Position numbers and translations under genes: made by a program. 6,482 bases of DNA from Prevotella sp. CAG:891 (GTDB lineage Bacteria > Bacteroidota > Bacteroidia > Bacteroidales > Bacteroidaceae), in the NCBI GenBank assembly GCA_000437675.1, contig FR901777.1, forward strand, positions 38,561-45,042, in the 5' to 3' direction. The notes below the pieces were generated by a model that searched no databases, was not told the origin of the DNA, and saw only the letters and a list, made by a program, of their open reading frames with translations. Positions 6,433 through 6,482 of the stretch are shown here, in pieces (within the stretch, counting starts at the first letter, position 1; each line of letters begins with the position of its first letter).

Positions 6433-6482
6433 AAAAAGGATGTTGGATTTCGTTGATTGCGTGCGTCAGTTTGTTTCGGCAG

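Noticed and set aside
1..6482. CRISPR array, insertion sequence, toxin-antitoxin or defence system
   Set aside because: No regularly spaced repeats, transposase, terminal inverted repeats or recognised defence domains on either strand.

Overview
The window looks like chromosomal DNA from a Bacteroidota member, most likely order Bacteroidales (Prevotella/Porphyromonas-like). Three things point there: promoters of the TTTG-N19-21-TAnnTTTG type, a tmRNA whose tag has the Bacteroidales form (GENKFALAA), and proteins that read as Bacteroidales homologues. I cannot fix the genus. All recognised genes lie on the minus strand, so the text below follows transcription from high to low coordinates.

At 4582-6432 is a long U32-family protein of the RlhA type, an rRNA hydroxylation enzyme with a U32 core, a DUF3656 domain and a C-terminal cysteine cluster. 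Next comes a gene-free stretch of about 420-500 bp (4080/4164-4581). It holds a plus-strand Bacteroidota promoter, a boxA-like motif, small hairpins and two tiny overlapping ORFs. At 3063-4079 is a lipoprotein with an SH3-like periplasmic part, five membrane helices and a C-terminal zinc ribbon. It is followed 31 bp later by a secreted DUF3887 plus alpha/beta-hydrolase gene (1724-3031). An in-frame TAA just after that gene's signal peptide breaks it, while the catalytic triad is intact.

Further on are a 101-residue Dabb-family protein (1285-1590) and ssrA (tmRNA, 779-1175). ssrA has its own promoter (1213-1244), which lies over an inverted repeat, and a strong hairpin terminator (658-700). 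The left edge holds the first 115 codons of a type I methionine aminopeptidase (1-347), with its own promoter (464-494) and a leader of about 110 nt.

The genes do not form one pathway. Two of them, ssrA and map, and probably rlhA, are translation housekeeping (ribosome rescue, N-terminal Met removal, rRNA modification). The lipoprotein and hydrolase probably form a two-gene cell-envelope unit. I found no mobile element, CRISPR array, tRNA or defence system. The points most worth checking are the nonsense codon in the hydrolase, the architecture of the zinc-ribbon lipoprotein, the operator-like repeat at the ssrA promoter with a related site at 4261, and the rRNA-leader-like plus-strand module at 4358-4526.
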